Below, one piece after another: positions 3,997-12,133 of a stretch of 12,133 nt of DNA; the first letter of the stretch is position 1, and every line of letters starts with the position of its first letter. Below the pieces are notes generated by a model, which was not told the origin of the DNA, ran no database searches, and worked only from the letters and a program-made list of their open reading frames with translations. This stretch comes from Vulcanimicrobiota bacterium (lineage in GTDB: Bacteria; Vulcanimicrobiota; Vulcanimicrobiia; Vulcanimicrobiales; Vulcanimicrobiaceae), in the NCBI GenBank assembly GCA_014304965.1, contig JACRTZ010000043.1:1-12133 (forward strand), in the 5' to 3' direction. A program made the position numbers and the translations under genes.

Positions 3997-5037
3997 ATGC
4001 GCCGCCACATTGGTTTTGCATCGCTTGCGCTGACGATCGCGCTGGCGTGGTCGGCCGTACCGCAACTCGGCGCAGCGAGCGCCGTTCCGGTGACGCGCGA
4101 ACCGCACATGGAAATGAGCGTCCACATGCCGGCGGCCGCCGGCGACGCGGCGCGTGCCGACGCGGTGCTGGCCGGAGCGCGCGCCGTCATGGCGCAGTAT
4201 CCGACGCCGGCCGATGCCGAGCGCGCCGGCTTCAAGAAGTTCTTGCCGGGCGTGCCGCTGCCGGTGGAACACTACACGAGCGGCACGTTTGCGCTCGAAG
4301 CGTGGTTCGGCCGTTTCGATGCCAAGCATCCGACCTCGCTGATCTTCCGCCGTAACCCCCAAGGCATGACCCTCGTCGGCGTTATGTACACCGCTTCGAA
4401 CGCAGCCGGCGAGGAGCAATTGAACGAGCGGGTTCCGCTCAGCTACGGAACCTGGCATCGCCACATCAATTTCTGCGCCCCACCGGATGTGGGAAGTGCC
4501 GCGGCGCGCACGGATGCGCGAGGAGCGGCCGCGCCGAACGCGCGCTTCGGTTTCGCCGGCTCGATTTCAACGGCGGCAGCGTGCGAAACCGCGGGCGGCA
4601 CCTTTCGGCCGCTCGTCTTCGGGTGGATGGTGCACGTGTGGCCGAACGAACGGGACCCCGCGAAAATCTGGGCCGTGGATGCAGACGGCGACGCGCATCA
4701 CATGCATGGCGGAACGGCGGCCGGCATGGTCGGGCAGCGCGCTTACGGCAACACGCTGCCGATCGCGCTCGACAAACTCCCCTCCTTAAAGGTCGCGAGC
4801 GGCGACGAGCGGCGCGGTGCGATCGTGTTCGCCGAGAACTGTCAAGAGTGCCACGGCGTCGGCGCGCGCAACGGCCCCGACGCGCCGCCGCTCGCCGGCA
4901 TGGGGCTCTCCGCGGGTCAGGTCGCGTACATGGTGCGCAAGCCCAAAGCGATCGATCCCGCAAGCGAGATGCCGCTGCTTTCCCTCGACGATACGCAACT
5001 CGCCGACGTCGCCGCGTTCGTCGCGGGGCTCAAGTAA
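3997..5037 (+). CDS. Secreted protein: unfamiliar His-rich domain fused to a C-terminal cytochrome c domain
   Basis: 346 residues from the ATG at 3997, chosen because it opens directly into a signal peptide (residues 1-29, ending GAASA) with a weak TAGGT upstream; earlier in-frame codons give no signal peptide. The C-terminal 80 residues are a class I mono-haem cytochrome c: CQECH at 282-286 binds haem and Met325 (SEMPLL) is the likely distal ligand. The N-terminal 240 residues form a domain I cannot name. It carries conserved-looking motifs WHRHINFC (153-160), FGWMVHVWP (208-216) and HHMHG (234-238), which could bind a metal. An extracytoplasmic electron-transfer role is inferred from the haem domain only. 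It is transcribed away from the peptide module and ends 3 nt from the convergent dinG gene with no terminator between them. Confidence 0.8.
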   Translation: MRRHIGFASLALTIALAWSAVPQLGAASAVPVTREPHMEMSVHMPAAAGDAARADAVLAGARAVMAQYPTPADAERAGFKKFLPGVPLPVEHYTSGTFALEAWFGRFDAKHPTSLIFRRNPQGMTLVGVMYTASNAAGEEQLNERVPLSYGTWHRHINFCAPPDVGSAAARTDARGAAAPNARFGFAGSISTAAACETAGGTFRPLVFGWMVHVWPNERDPAKIWAVDADGDAHHMHGGTAAGMVGQRAYGNTLPIALDKLPSLKVASGDERRGAIVFAENCQECHGVGARNGPDAPPLAGMGLSAGQVAYMVRKPKAIDPASEMPLLSLDDTQLADVAAFVAGLK

Positions 5038-5040
5038 GGT

Positions 5041-6954
5041 TCAGCCCGCTTCGAAGAAATCGCGCAGATCGTCGAGCCGGTGCACGCGGCGCGCCGGCGG
5101 GAGCGCGCGCAAAATCGTTTCGCCGTAGCGCATGCCCGTCGCGCGCCCGTCGAGCAGCACAAGGATGCCGCGGTCGGTCTTCGAGCGAATCAAACGCCCG
5201 AAACCTTGCTTGAGCCGCACGATGGCCGAGGGAATCATATACTCCTCAAACGACGAGCGGCCCTCACCTTCGATCGCGGCCATCTTCGCGGCCACGAGCG
5301 GATCGGCCGGAGAAGGGAACGGCAACCGATCCACGATCACGCACGACAGACGATCGCCCACGACGTCGATGCCTTCCCAAAACGTTCCGGTCGCGAACAG
5401 CACGGCGTTCGGAGTCGAACGAAACCACTCCAGCAAGTGCGCGCGCGGCAGTTCGCCTTGGAGTTTCGTCGGGAACGGCAGACGCTCGCGTAAAATTGCA
5501 TACAATTCGCGCAGGCGCGCGTACGACGTGAACAGGACGAACGCGCGCCCGCGCGTCAGGTCGAGAGTTTCTTCGATCAGCGGGATCGCGTGGTCGGAGA
5601 AACGGATGTCCTTCGGATTGCAGCTGCGCGGCGCGACGAAGAGCCGCGCTTGCGAGCGGTAGTCGAAGGGTGACGGCGCCACGTACTCCTGCGCTTCGTC
5701 CACGCCGAGCGACCGTTTGAGAAATTCGAACGAGTCGCCGGTGGCGATGGTAGCGCTCGTCAACACCACGCTCTGGGCGCGCGAGAAAAGTGTCGTCCGC
5801 AAGTATTCGGCGACATCGAATGGCGCCGAGTTGACCTCGTAACGGCCCTCGCCTTCGTACCGCTCGACCCACGAGATCGCTTCCTCGGGCGGCATGGTCG
5901 TCCGTTCGATCGCGTTCGAATGGGCGACGATCCCGCGTAACGCGAGGTCGCGGCGCCGCTCCGCTTCCGCGACGTTGTCCGGCATCTTTTTCAAGCCGGC
6001 TTGCCAGTTACCGTACACCCAATTTTCCAGGCGATAGAATGACTGCTGCAAGTTCTCGAGCGCTTCGCCGGCCAGGTCGTTCGCGGCGAGCGGATAGCGT
6101 TCGCCCGGCACGCGTGAAAGGACATGCACGAGACGGCGGACGCCCTCGTCGATTTCGGCGTCGTAACTTGCGGGCAGATGGTATTGCCGGTGCAAACGGC
6201 GCATCACCCGCGCGACCGACGACGGCGAGATCGTGGCCGTCAACGCCGCCGACGCCCACTGCTCGCACTGATGCGCTTCGTCCAAGATGGCGAAATCGTA
6301 CGGCGGCAAGAGCGATCCGCCAAGCGCGAGATCCAAAAAGAACAGCGCGTGGTTGACGACGACGGCATCCGCGTACTTGGCCGCGTCGCGCCGCTCGAAA
6401 AAAAAGCAATCGCGATAGCGCTCGCAGTATTCGCCGATGCAATCGTCGGCGTCGGCATCGAGCTGTTCCCACTCGAGCGGCGGCGGCGCGAACGGCAGTT
6501 CCGAGCGGTCGCCGGTTTCGGTGCGGTCGGCCCACTTCCAAACCGATTCCATCGTACCGCTTTGCGCGACGAGACGATCGGCGCGCAGTTTGTCGAGCTT
6601 CGAGCGGCAGAGATAATGGCTGCGGCCCTTGAGCAGTTCGACGCGCGCCGGCACGTCGAGCGCTTTGACGACGAGCGGAATGTCTTTGCGCACGAGTTGC
6701 TCTTGCAGGGCGATGGTCGCGGTCGAAACCACGACCTTCTTGCCGCTCCGCAAAGCCGGCACGAGATAAGCGAGCGATTTGCCGACGCCGGTGCCGGCTT
6801 CGACGATGGTATGCGCGCTTTCGAGAAAGCCGCGTTCGATCAGACGCGACATCTGCACTTGCCCGGGACGCGATTCGAAACCCGGCAGCGCGCGGCCGAT
6901 CGGGCCGTGCGGCGCAAATATCTCGTCGAGCGATTCGTAGCGCGTCACGCTCAT
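5041..6954 (-). CDS. dinG: DinG-family ATP-dependent DNA helicase with iron-sulfur cluster cysteines
   Basis: 637 residues from ATG 6954-6952, which overlaps the TGA of the upstream rhomboid gene as ATGA; GCGAGGCG precedes it. The frame stays open far upstream but that part lies inside the rhomboid and thrC genes. Superfamily 2, XPD/DinG-like motifs are plain: Walker A EAGTGVGKS (52-60), DEAH box (225-228), FWEGIDVVGD, and the C-terminal motif QGFGRLIRS (motif VI, arginine finger). Cys116, Cys172, Cys177 and Cys183 lie between motifs I and II, where XPD/DinG helicases hold a 4Fe-4S cluster. Such enzymes unwind DNA 5' to 3' during repair and resolution of R-loops or other structures. It is the last gene of the minus-strand operon and is probably translationally coupled. 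No N-terminal exonuclease domain of the Gram-positive type is present. Confidence 0.92.
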   Translation of the reverse strand: MSVTRYESLDEIFAPHGPIGRALPGFESRPGQVQMSRLIERGFLESAHTIVEAGTGVGKSLAYLVPALRSGKKVVVSTATIALQEQLVRKDIPLVVKALDVPARVELLKGRSHYLCRSKLDKLRADRLVAQSGTMESVWKWADRTETGDRSELPFAPPPLEWEQLDADADDCIGEYCERYRDCFFFERRDAAKYADAVVVNHALFFLDLALGGSLLPPYDFAILDEAHQCEQWASAALTATISPSSVARVMRRLHRQYHLPASYDAEIDEGVRRLVHVLSRVPGERYPLAANDLAGEALENLQQSFYRLENWVYGNWQAGLKKMPDNVAEAERRRDLALRGIVAHSNAIERTTMPPEEAISWVERYEGEGRYEVNSAPFDVAEYLRTTLFSRAQSVVLTSATIATGDSFEFLKRSLGVDEAQEYVAPSPFDYRSQARLFVAPRSCNPKDIRFSDHAIPLIEETLDLTRGRAFVLFTSYARLRELYAILRERLPFPTKLQGELPRAHLLEWFRSTPNAVLFATGTFWEGIDVVGDRLSCVIVDRLPFPSPADPLVAAKMAAIEGEGRSSFEEYMIPSAIVRLKQGFGRLIRSKTDRGILVLLDGRATGMRYGETILRALPPARRVHRLDDLRDFFEAG

Positions 6955-7583
6955 CGCCTCGCTTCGGGCGCCTCCGCATCGCCCGGTTCGCCGGCATAGC
7001 GCACGTCCTGCGCCACGCGCTGCGTGAACAGCAGCAACCCCGCACAGATGCCGACGACCAGACCGCCGACGTGCGCGGCCTTCGAAATGCTCGCTACGGA
7101 AAACGTGAAGACCAGATTGATCAGGATGATCGGCACGGTTTGGGCGACGAGCGACCGGCCGCGCGAGCCGTAGCGCAGCCCGATTGCGAGGAGCGCGCCG
7201 AACAGTCCGAAGATCGCACCGCTTGCGCCGACCGTCGGCTGCCCATAAGAGAAATACACGACCGCAAGTCCCGAGCCCACCATCGCCGCCGCGTAGATGA
7301 GAAGCATCCGTACGGGGCCGAGTGCAGCTTCGACGAACGAGCCGACTTGCCAAAGCGCGAACATATTGAGACCGATATGCATGAGACCGTCGTGCAGGAA
7401 GGCGCTCGAGACGAGCCGCCACCACTGGCCTTGCATCACCAGCGGCCCGTATAAGGCGCCGTAGGCGAGAAAGCTCTGATCGTCTTGAAAGCCGCTGACG
7501 AGGTTCACGCGGCCGCCGCTCGAGACGACGACCCACAGGTACACCGCGACGTTCGCCGCGATCAGCACGTGGGTGACTTTCAC
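6951..7583 (-). CDS. Rhomboid family intramembrane serine protease
   Basis: 210 residues from ATG 7583-7581, which overlaps the thrC stop as ATGA. The protein has about six hydrophobic segments and the rhomboid hallmarks: GQWWRLVSSAFLHDGLMHIG with His64 and His69 followed by Asn73 (oxyanion), the catalytic Ser121 in GASGAIFG, and His171 in HVGG as the other half of the Ser-His dyad. Rhomboids cleave transmembrane substrates within the cytoplasmic membrane; the bacterial substrate usually cannot be predicted, and nothing here identifies one. There is no extra domain. Overlaps on both sides show that it is made as part of the thrC-rhomboid-dinG transcript. Confidence 0.93.
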   Translation of the reverse strand: MKVTHVLIAANVAVYLWVVVSSGGRVNLVSGFQDDQSFLAYGALYGPLVMQGQWWRLVSSAFLHDGLMHIGLNMFALWQVGSFVEAALGPVRMLLIYAAAMVGSGLAVVYFSYGQPTVGASGAIFGLFGALLAIGLRYGSRGRSLVAQTVPIILINLVFTFSVASISKAAHVGGLVVGICAGLLLFTQRVAQDVRYAGEPGDAEAPEARR

Positions 7584-8725
7584 CTCGGCGCGTATTTGAG
7601 GGCGCTGCCGGTATTGAAGAGCACGACCGGCCCGTCGAACGCGCTGCCCCCCGCAAGCATCTGCTGCAAGCCGGCAAGCGCGGCGCCGCCTTCTTCGGAG
7701 GCGTCCACGCCCTCACGTTCGCGCAAGGCGCGCATCGCATCGGCCATCGTCGCCTCTTCGATCGCGATCGCCGTTCCACCCGACGCGCGAATCGCGCGCA
7801 GCATCAAGCGGTCGCCGAGCGCCGCGGGAACGCGCAGACCCCAGGCCGCCGTGTGCGCGTCCTCCCAGCGTTCGGCCTTTTCGTCGCCGTGCTCGAACGC
7901 CCGAACGATCGGTGCGCAGCCGGCCGCCTGCACCGAGATCATCTTCGGCCGGCGCCCGTCGATCCACCCGGCCGCTTGTAGTTCGTCGAAGGCCTTCCAC
8001 ATGCCGATGAGCCCCGTGCCGCCGCCGGTCGGATAGAAGATCGCTGCGGGCACCGCGCCGAGCTGTTCGATCAGCTCGTAGGCCATCGTCTTCTTCCCTT
8101 CGATGCGATATGGTTCGCGCAAGGTCGCCATATTGAAGGCGCCCGTTTCTTGCGCGAAGGCGCCGGCTTGTTTGCCGGCATCGTCGATCAAACCGTCCAC
8201 CAACCGAACGTCGGCGCCGTACGTGCGGCATTCTTGAATCAAGATTTCGGGCGTGTCCTTCGGCAAGAACACCGTGACCGACATCGCGGCGCGCGCACCG
8301 TAGGCCGACATCGCGCCGCCGGCGTTGCCTGCGCTCGGCGCAACCAGCGCGCTCGCGCCCAATTTTTTCGCGCGCGTCACGGCCGCCGACATGCCGCGCG
8401 ACTTGAACGACCCGGTCGGGTTTTGCGATTCGTCCTTGATGAGGATTTCGCAGGTCGCGCCGAGCATCGCTTCGAGTCTGCGTGCGCGTACGAGCGGCGT
8501 GCCGCCTTCACCGAGCGAGATCGGCTCCTCGGTATCGTCAACGGGTAACGCTTCGCGGTAGCGCCACATCGTGTACGGGCGCGCCGCGATCGTCGCGCGA
8601 TCTAGGGTTATGGGCGGATATCGAACCAGGAGCGGCGCGCCGTCGTGCGGGCAGACCGTCGCCAAGCATTCGGGCTCGACATGATGAGCCGCATCGAGCG
8701 AACATTCGAGATAGGTCGGAAGCAT
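7580..8725 (-). CDS. thrC: Threonine synthase
   Basis: 381 residues from ATG 8725-8723; AGGGG lies just upstream and touches the TAA of the dtxR-type gene. The enzyme converts O-phosphohomoserine to threonine with PLP. The PLP lysine is Lys108 in NPTGSFKSRG; SLGEGGTPLVR precedes it at about 70-80, PTGGGTGLIG is the phosphate-binding loop, and FNTGSALKY closes the domain. The N-terminus has Cys8, Cys20 and Cys25 in the arrangement seen in bacterial threonine synthases with a small metal-binding-like lead segment. Size and motifs fit the shorter, fold-type II threonine synthases. A related PLP beta-lyase such as cysteate synthase is less likely. It is the third gene of the operon; no thrA or thrB is adjacent. 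Confidence 0.9.
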   Translation of the reverse strand: MLPTYLECSLDAAHHVEPECLATVCPHDGAPLLVRYPPITLDRATIAARPYTMWRYREALPVDDTEEPISLGEGGTPLVRARRLEAMLGATCEILIKDESQNPTGSFKSRGMSAAVTRAKKLGASALVAPSAGNAGGAMSAYGARAAMSVTVFLPKDTPEILIQECRTYGADVRLVDGLIDDAGKQAGAFAQETGAFNMATLREPYRIEGKKTMAYELIEQLGAVPAAIFYPTGGGTGLIGMWKAFDELQAAGWIDGRRPKMISVQAAGCAPIVRAFEHGDEKAERWEDAHTAAWGLRVPAALGDRLMLRAIRASGGTAIAIEEATMADAMRALREREGVDASEEGGAALAGLQQMLAGGSAFDGPVVLFNTGSALKYAPR

Positions 8726-8734
8726 GGTTCCCCT

Positions 8735-9400
8735 TTAGACGACGACGGTGACCATGCGCGCGAGTTCGAGCGAAATCGCGTGTTGCACGCCGTTGACGAG
8801 AACGGTCACCGGGCCGCCAAGCGGAGCTTTTTCAACGACGTTCACTTTGGCGCCCGGCCGCAATCCGACGTCGCCCAGATACCGTAAGATTTCCGGAACT
8901 TCTTCGGTCACGCCGTACACGGTCGCGCTGTCGCCGGCGGGGATCTGCGCGAGCGGAACGTCCGGTCGCGGCGGATCGGAACCGTCGGCCGGCGGGATCG
9001 GCAAACCGTGCGGACACGTTTCGGGTTGCCCGAGCACTTCGATGAGCCGAGCTTCCACGTTGGCCGAGATCGCATGTTCGAGCCGGCACGCTTCGGCATG
9101 CACCTGATCCCACGGCATGCCGAGCACGTCGGTCAACAATCGTTCCGCCAGGCGATGGCGGCGGATCACCCGCACGCCGATTTCGAGGCCGCTTTGGGTC
9201 AACTTGGCCTGACCGCGGGAATGATGCTCGATGTAGCCGTCGTTCGCGAGTTTCTTGAGCATGCCCGAAACCCACGCCGGCGCGACGCCGAGTTCCGAGG
9301 CGAGCGCCGACGTTGAAACGCCGGGCCCCTCGCGTTCGAGCCGGTACATCGCTTCGAGATATTCCTCGGTGGATTCGTCGAAATGGGTATGCCCGGCCAT
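8735..9400 (-). CDS. DtxR/IdeR-family metal-dependent transcriptional repressor
   Basis: 221 residues from ATG 9400-9398; the Shine-Dalgarno is weak. Domain order fits DtxR: winged helix-turn-helix (about 8-70, with LASELGVAPAWVSGMLKKL as the recognition region), dimerisation and metal domain (72-145), and a C-terminal SH3/FeoA-like domain (150-221). Likely ligands are His82 and Glu86 (RHRLAE), Cys105, Glu108 and His109 (ACRLEH). A Cys at the DtxR Cys102 position favours iron sensing over the manganese sensor MntR, where Glu is found; the position of DtxR Met10 appears to be Glu13, so the primary site may differ. CPHGLPIP is the usual family landmark. It sits between the deaminase and thrC genes in one operon, with no iron-transport gene beside it, so its targets are probably elsewhere. 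Confidence 0.9.
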   Translation of the reverse strand: MAGHTHFDESTEEYLEAMYRLEREGPGVSTSALASELGVAPAWVSGMLKKLANDGYIEHHSRGQAKLTQSGLEIGVRVIRRHRLAERLLTDVLGMPWDQVHAEACRLEHAISANVEARLIEVLGQPETCPHGLPIPPADGSDPPRPDVPLAQIPAGDSATVYGVTEEVPEILRYLGDVGLRPGAKVNVVEKAPLGGPVTVLVNGVQHAISLELARMVTVVV

Positions 9401-9436
9401 CGAACCGTTCGTTCGCGAAAAGGCGTACGAGCCCGC

Positions 9437-10483
9437 TTACGAGGTCGCGGCCGAGCCGCCCGCGCGCTGCTGCGCCAGGGCCGCGTCCAAGAGCACGTGC
9501 AATGCGTTCTTGCGTTCGGCGTGTGCGAAGCTCGCGTCGATGGCGTTGCGCGCGAAACGCGTAACGGCTTCGGGGCCGAGCCACGATTCGACGAGGGCGT
9601 ATTCTTCATCCACGCTCGTTCCGAAAAAGGTGGGGTCGTCGGCGTCGAGCACGCAGAGCACACCCGCCGCGTCCAACTCCGCGATCGGGTGCGGTCCGCT
9701 CCGCGGCGCGGCGCCCGTCAGCGCGTTCGACGTCGGACAGATTTCGAGCGGAATGCGCCGGGCCGCGAGCTCGGTCACCAGCGCCGGATCTTCAACAGCG
9801 CGCACGCCGTGGCCGATGCGCTCGGCCAGCAGCACGTCGATCGCGCCGCGCACGCTTTCGGGGCCGGCGGCTTCGCCGGCGTGCGCGACGCAATGCAAAC
9901 CGTTCGCGCGCGCGTACGCGAAAGCGCCCGCATAGAGTTCGGGCGGGTACTTCGTTTCGTCACCGCCCAGACCGATGCCGACGACCCCGAGTCTTGCGGT
10001 TGCAAGTTGAACGGCAATGCGCGCCGTTTCCATGGCGCGTTCCGGGCCGAAATTGCGCGTCAGATCGCAGATCAGTGAAACTTCGGGCCCACCGCGCGCG
10101 CGTTCGGTCTCAAGCGCCGCTCGGATCGCTTCCACCGCTTCGCGCACGTCCAAGTCACGATGAAAATACGACCACACCGACGGCGAGATGAAGACTTCCG
10201 CGTACGGGACGTTGCGGGTTGCGGCGTCCCGCGCGTAATCGCGCGCGATGCTCGCGTAATCTTCCGGCCCGCGCAAGACCCGGCACGCCTCGGCGAAGGC
10301 GAGCAAGAACTCCCCGAAATCCGCGAACGCATAGGTCGCCTCGAGGGGTCCGATCGCCCGCACGCTCTCGACGCCATACTGGGCTGCCAGCCGGCGAAAC
10401 GTCGCCGCTTGCATCGAGCCCTCGAGGTGGCAATGCAGTTGGACCTTCGGAAGCGCCCGGACCAGATCGGAAATCGACGGCAT
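9437..10483 (-). CDS. Adenosine deaminase family enzyme (adenosine, adenine or aminofutalosine deaminase)
   Basis: 348 residues from ATG 10483-10481, chosen because the family's LPKVQLHCHLEGS begins at residue 11; the Shine-Dalgarno is poor. Zinc ligands His17 and His19 (HCH), the catalytic HAGEA motif, the RIGHG segment, ICPTSN and the DADDPTFFG aspartate pair are all present, so the enzyme should be an active aminohydrolase. The family includes adenosine deaminase, bacterial adenine deaminase and the 6-amino-6-deoxyfutalosine deaminase of the futalosine menaquinone route. The substrate cannot be decided from motifs I can read; no men or mqn gene is in view. It is the first gene of the minus-strand operon, 36 nt before the dtxR-type gene, and diverges from the tRNA promoter. 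A 6-bp inverted repeat (10504-10518) lies in its leader. Confidence 0.88.
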   Translation of the reverse strand: MPSISDLVRALPKVQLHCHLEGSMQAATFRRLAAQYGVESVRAIGPLEATYAFADFGEFLLAFAEACRVLRGPEDYASIARDYARDAATRNVPYAEVFISPSVWSYFHRDLDVREAVEAIRAALETERARGGPEVSLICDLTRNFGPERAMETARIAVQLATARLGVVGIGLGGDETKYPPELYAGAFAYARANGLHCVAHAGEAAGPESVRGAIDVLLAERIGHGVRAVEDPALVTELAARRIPLEICPTSNALTGAAPRSGPHPIAELDAAGVLCVLDADDPTFFGTSVDEEYALVESWLGPEAVTRFARNAIDASFAHAERKNALHVLLDAALAQQRAGGSAATS

Positions 10484-10540
10484 CGCCCGGAGATTTCCAG
10501 CCCCGGGACGGCGTCCCGCTTCAGCGCCCGACTCTTCCAA

Positions 10541-10569
10541 TTGACACTCGCTCGGCCGGACGCTATAGT
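10541..10569 (+). promoter_or_regulatory. Sigma-70-type promoter of the initiator tRNA gene
   Basis: TTGACA (10541-10546, perfect) and TATAGT (10564-10569, one mismatch) are separated by exactly 17 nt. Transcription should start around 10573-10577, giving a 5' leader of about 112 nt that contains both 54-bp repeats. This is the clearest housekeeping promoter in the window. Confidence 0.9.
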
Positions 10570-10580
10570 GAGGGTCGTCC

Positions 10581-10688
10581 CGGCCGCTCCCGCGCAATCC
10601 GTGCGCTCCGCGGCACTAGGACATCCCTGTCCGTCGGCCGCTCCCGCGCAATCCGTGCGCTCCGCGGCACTAGGACATCCCTGTCCGT
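10581..10688 (+). repeat. Two perfect 54-bp tandem repeats forming the tRNA leader
   Basis: Units 10581-10634 and 10635-10688 are identical and the second ends exactly one base before the mature tRNA. Each can fold small hairpins: GCGC-N7-GCGC and GGACA-TCCC-TGTCC. They lie wholly within the predicted primary transcript and would be removed by RNase P. There is no sign that they encode protein. Confidence 0.95.
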
Positions 10689-10765
<77 letters not shown>

Positions 10766-10767
10766 TG

Positions 10768-10792
10768 AAAAGCCCGCTTCGGCGGGCTTTTT
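10768..10792 (+). terminator. Intrinsic terminator of the tRNA-fMet gene
   Basis: AAAAGCCCGC, loop TTCG, GCGGGCTTTTT: a perfect stem with a UUCG loop and T-run, starting two bases after the tRNA CCA end. Confidence 0.95.
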
Positions 10793-10878
10793 ACTTGCGC
10801 GCAATGAGCAACACGGCCTACACCCTAAGTGCCTACCGCGCCTACGAAGCATGCCTTGTGGCCTGCTACTCTTGGGTC

Positions 10879-12009
10879 GTGATTCGAAGCGTCCAAGCCC
10901 TCCGGGCCGTTGCCGCATTGCTCGTGGTTTCGGTTCACCTTGGAAATCCGAACGGTTTTGAAAGCCGCTATCTTTCCAATCCTCACCCCTACACGGAGAT
11001 GCTTTCGCGAATCGGCTATTTGGGCGTTGACTTGTTCTTCGTGATCAGCGGCTTCGTCATGGTGACAAGCGCTCTCGGGGCAAACGGACGATTGCTCTCG
11101 GCTGCAGCCTTCTTGAAGCGGCGCGTCGCCAGAATCTATCCGTCGCTCTGGATCATCAACACCCTGGTGCTCATAGTTTTTATGGCCAAACCATCGCTCG
11201 TGAACACGCACAGCAATGTAAAGCCGGATATCCTTGCATCGTATCTCCTCTTACCGCAAGCCGGCAGCCCCCTCGTGCTCGTGGCATGGACGCTCGTTTT
11301 CGAAATGTACTTCTACCTCGTGTTTGCATTTGGCCTGATCTGGGGAATGCGGTCGCTCATCGCGGCGCTCGCCGGTTGGGCGGTCATCACGGCTTTTCTC
11401 CACGCCTACGTTCAGTCGCCAACGAACACGTATCTGGCCTTTGTATCAAACTCGATCACCTATGAGTTTCTTCTCGGAGTGCTCGTCGGTTTTGTGGCCA
11501 TGCGGACCATTAGCAAGCTCATAGCAACGGCGGTACTTCTCCTCGGGATGAGCACGACAGTGCTTTTAATCGCGTCTATCGCAGGCAATCGCATTCAGTT
11601 TCCCGAGGATTGGTCACGCATTGCTGCAGCAGTTCCACTCGCGCTCGTCGTTCTCGGCGCGGTTGCATTGGAACGTCGCATCGGCTTCTTTACGCCGGCT
11701 TCCGCCGTATTGCTGGGGGACGCGTCATATGCCATGTACCTGTGGCATATCCCGGTCCTAACAATTTTGGGATTTGCATTTCGCGCCATTCACGCTCACG
11801 GTTCGCTCTTTCAGTTCGGGGCAGTCTTCGCCGCATACGCGATTGTGGTATTCTCGGGCGTGCTGATTTATCGCAATATCGAACGGCCGCTGACGACCCT
11901 TTTCCGCCGCGCCCTGGAAAGCCAATCCCGCGCTCGCGCGCCGGCCCTCCTGGACGGCGCCTTCAACCCGTCATCCGGAGCCACGGCGATGGCAGCCAAA
12001 GTATCCTGA
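10879..12009 (+). CDS. Acyltransferase-3 (OafA/YrhL-type) integral membrane protein
   Basis: 376 residues from GTG 10879, chosen because VIRSVQALRAVAALLVVSVH then begins at the usual distance for the family; an in-frame ATG at 10804 would add 25 residues with no Shine-Dalgarno and no family resemblance. Landmarks: SVQALRAVAALLVVSVHL with the conserved His20, GVDLFFVISGFVMV, and RRVARIYPSLWI. About ten hydrophobic segments follow. Such enzymes O-acylate cell-surface polysaccharide, lipopolysaccharide or lipids at the cytoplasmic membrane; the substrate cannot be told. The sequence is visibly less GC-rich than its neighbours and lies just past a tRNA gene and its terminator, which hints at acquisition by transfer. 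I found no promoter that I could defend for it. Confidence 0.88.
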   Translation: MIRSVQALRAVAALLVVSVHLGNPNGFESRYLSNPHPYTEMLSRIGYLGVDLFFVISGFVMVTSALGANGRLLSAAAFLKRRVARIYPSLWIINTLVLIVFMAKPSLVNTHSNVKPDILASYLLLPQAGSPLVLVAWTLVFEMYFYLVFAFGLIWGMRSLIAALAGWAVITAFLHAYVQSPTNTYLAFVSNSITYEFLLGVLVGFVAMRTISKLIATAVLLLGMSTTVLLIASIAGNRIQFPEDWSRIAAAVPLALVVLGAVALERRIGFFTPASAVLLGDASYAMYLWHIPVLTILGFAFRAIHAHGSLFQFGAVFAAYAIVVFSGVLIYRNIERPLTTLFRRALESQSRARAPALLDGAFNPSSGATAMAAKVS

Positions 12010-12133
12010 CGAGGCCGATCGGGAAACGCAGGCGGTAACGCAACTCCCACGAACTGCGACGCCGCAAACACGCGGCCTGAGCGGCCCTCCGGAACGAAAC
12101 ACATCGATCCCGTAGGCCGTCGCAAAAGGGATG
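12010..12133. other. Distal 124 bases, no supported feature
   Basis: I find no tRNA, terminator or recognisable coding start here. Open frames on the minus strand run through it and into the acyltransferase gene, but none gives a recognisable protein. Confidence 0.5.

Noticed and set aside
6955..7779. N-terminal extension of the DinG helicase to 912 residues
   Set aside because: The added part lies within the rhomboid and thrC genes in another frame and is Arg-rich without domains; ATG at 6954 fits the family and the ATGA overlap.
10563..10568. Bidirectional -10 (CTATAG palindrome) also serving the deaminase operon
   Set aside because: No acceptable -35 lies at the right distance on the minus strand.
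10581..10688. CRISPR array
   Set aside because: The two units are directly contiguous with no spacers, and no cas gene is present.
11868..12125. Minus-strand 85-codon frame at the right edge
   Set aside because: It overlaps the acyltransferase C-terminus and shows no recognisable protein features or ribosome binding site.

Overview
This window comes from a GC-rich bacterium. The many lipoprotein and S53 (sedolisin) features, together with the thrC/rhomboid/dinG neighbourhood, would fit an uncultivated soil lineage such as Eremiobacterota (WPS-2), but I infer that from style only and hold it loosely. The window divides into an unusual accessory left third, a conserved housekeeping middle, and a tRNA plus acyltransferase right end.

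Left third (1-3955), all on the minus strand. Reading in the direction of transcription (high to low coordinates), the order is: a CRP-type site and a 19-codon peptide gene with a terminator; an S53-peptidase lipoprotein gene (frameshifted) followed by a 22-codon peptide gene and terminator; a second CRP-type site and 17-codon peptide gene with terminator; a second, intact S53-peptidase lipoprotein gene followed by an 11-codon peptide gene and terminator; and finally the first 33 codons of what looks like a MalT/LuxR-type (LAL) ATP-binding regulator that runs off the window. The module is a tandem duplication. All four very short ORFs end in the same nonapeptide, EIEVPVWPV (EIEIPICPV in one). 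The differences between copies are synonymous or conservative apart from one Trp to Cys change, and all three stop codons are used at the same place, so the conservation is at the protein level. The two peptidase genes and the regulator share a promoter-like element with invariant spacing (CGTCACTG-N16-TCTGnTAGnAT). I read this as a candidate undescribed short-peptide system (pheromone-like, or a regulatory arrest/leader peptide) linked to a surface protease and a cytoplasmic sensor-regulator.

Middle (3997-10483). A secreted single-haem cytochrome c fused to an unfamiliar His-rich N-terminal domain lies on the plus strand. It converges, with a 3-nt gap, on a five-gene minus-strand operon: adenosine-deaminase-family enzyme, DtxR-family metal-dependent repressor, threonine synthase, rhomboid protease and DinG-type helicase. 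The last three genes are joined by ATGA start/stop overlaps.

Right end (10541-12133). A near-consensus sigma-70 promoter drives an initiator tRNA(fMet) gene. Its leader is two perfect 54-bp tandem repeats that abut the mature tRNA 5' end, and an intrinsic terminator follows. Downstream is an acyltransferase-3 family membrane protein of visibly lower GC. The last 124 bases hold no gene I can support.
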